A stretch of DNA of 5,800 bases from an uncultured Prevotellaceae bacterium (lineage in GTDB: Bacteria > Bacteroidota > Bacteroidia > Bacteroidales > Bacteroidaceae). Within the stretch, counting starts at the first letter, position 1; each line of letters starts with the position of its first letter. The notes beneath the pieces were generated by a model, which ran no database searches, was not told where the DNA came from, and was given only the letters and a program-made list of their open reading frames with translations. Shown here piece by piece: positions 5,613-5,800 of this stretch. Where the stretch lies: the NCBI GenBank assembly GCA_937898415.1, contig CALDLA010000081.1:1-5800 (forward strand), in the 5' to 3' direction. Position numbers and translations under genes: made by a program.

Positions 5613-5800
5613 TTATTTGAGTTCAGCGAGGTACTTGATGGTGCGAACCATCTGAGAGGTGTAAGAGTTCTCATTGTCGTACCAAGAAACAACCTGAACG
5701 AGAGAGTTGCCGTCACCCATCTTGCTGACCATGGTCTGGTTAGCATCGAAGAGTGAACCGAACTTCATACCGATGATGTCGCTAGAAACGAGCTTCTCCT
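5613..5800 (-). CDS. gap: Glyceraldehyde-3-phosphate dehydrogenase, C-terminal part
   Basis: The minus-strand frame from the window edge to TAA at 5615-5613 encodes the last 61 residues of type I GAPDH. This is the glycolytic and gluconeogenic enzyme that converts glyceraldehyde 3-phosphate and phosphate to 1,3-bisphosphoglycerate with NAD. The strongly conserved segment VSWYDNENSYTSQMVRT is present; its Asn in WYDNE contacts the nicotinamide in known structures. Upstream, SSDIIGMKFGSLFDANQTMV matches the preceding strands. The catalytic cysteine and NAD domain lie outside the window. Codons look like those of a highly expressed gene (CTC, AAG, GTT, TCT). A hairpin with a copied sequence and then a strong terminator follow the stop codon, and miaA begins beyond them on the same strand. 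Confidence 0.95.
   Translation of the reverse strand, partial: EKLVSSDIIGMKFGSLFDANQTMVSKMGDGNSLVQVVSWYDNENSYTSQMVRTIKYLAELK

Noticed and set aside
1..5800. Defence, toxin-antitoxin or other novel multi-gene system
   Set aside because: No nuclease, helicase, reverse transcriptase, toxin-like pair or mobile-element gene is seen; the genes are regulators, acetyltransferases, a lipid enzyme and housekeeping genes.

Overview
The window looks like a chromosomal segment from a member of the Bacteroidota, most likely a Prevotella-type Bacteroidales. The evidence is the recurring -7 promoter box TAnnTTTG upstream of several genes, the near absence of Shine-Dalgarno sequences, a type I glyceraldehyde-3-phosphate dehydrogenase tail, and regulators of LytTR and AraC type including membrane-anchored ones. 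This genus-level guess is inference; no marker gene is present to fix it.

Layout from left to right. Bases 1-125 are the end of an unrecognised plus-strand gene. It overlaps tail-to-tail with a minus-strand membrane LytTR regulator (87-1061). A 188-bp divergent gap with a small tandem repeat follows. Next is a plus-strand GNAT acetyltransferase fused to a zinc-ribbon domain (1250-2131). Its stop codon overlaps the start of a second, RimJ-like GNAT gene, of which only a short, internally deleted remnant survives (about 2128-2241). The remnant is cut off by the 3' end of a minus-strand AraC-family regulator (2242-3102). A divergent, AT-rich promoter region leads to a plus-strand pair: a membrane-anchored AraC-like regulator (3286-3969) and a CDP-alcohol phosphatidyltransferase (3993-4502). 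The pair converges on minus-strand miaA (4547-5455). Upstream of miaA on the same strand is the 3' end of gap (5613-5800).

How the genes work together. The LytTR protein and the two AraC-type proteins are independent transcription regulators; nothing in the sequence ties them to one circuit. The membrane AraC-like gene and the phospholipid enzyme behind it are probably co-transcribed, so regulation of a lipid head-group step from the membrane is a reasonable guess. gap and miaA share a compact junction: an intrinsic terminator for gap also appears to carry the -33 element of the miaA promoter in its loop. Between that terminator and the gap stop codon lies a long perfect hairpin whose arm repeats the end of the gap coding sequence.

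I see no defence island, CRISPR array, insertion sequence, integrase or RNA gene. The points most worth following up are the gap/miaA terminator-promoter overlap, the gap 3' hairpin, the GNAT relic, and the uncertain start of the phosphatidyltransferase. No gene-free stretch exceeds 300 bases.
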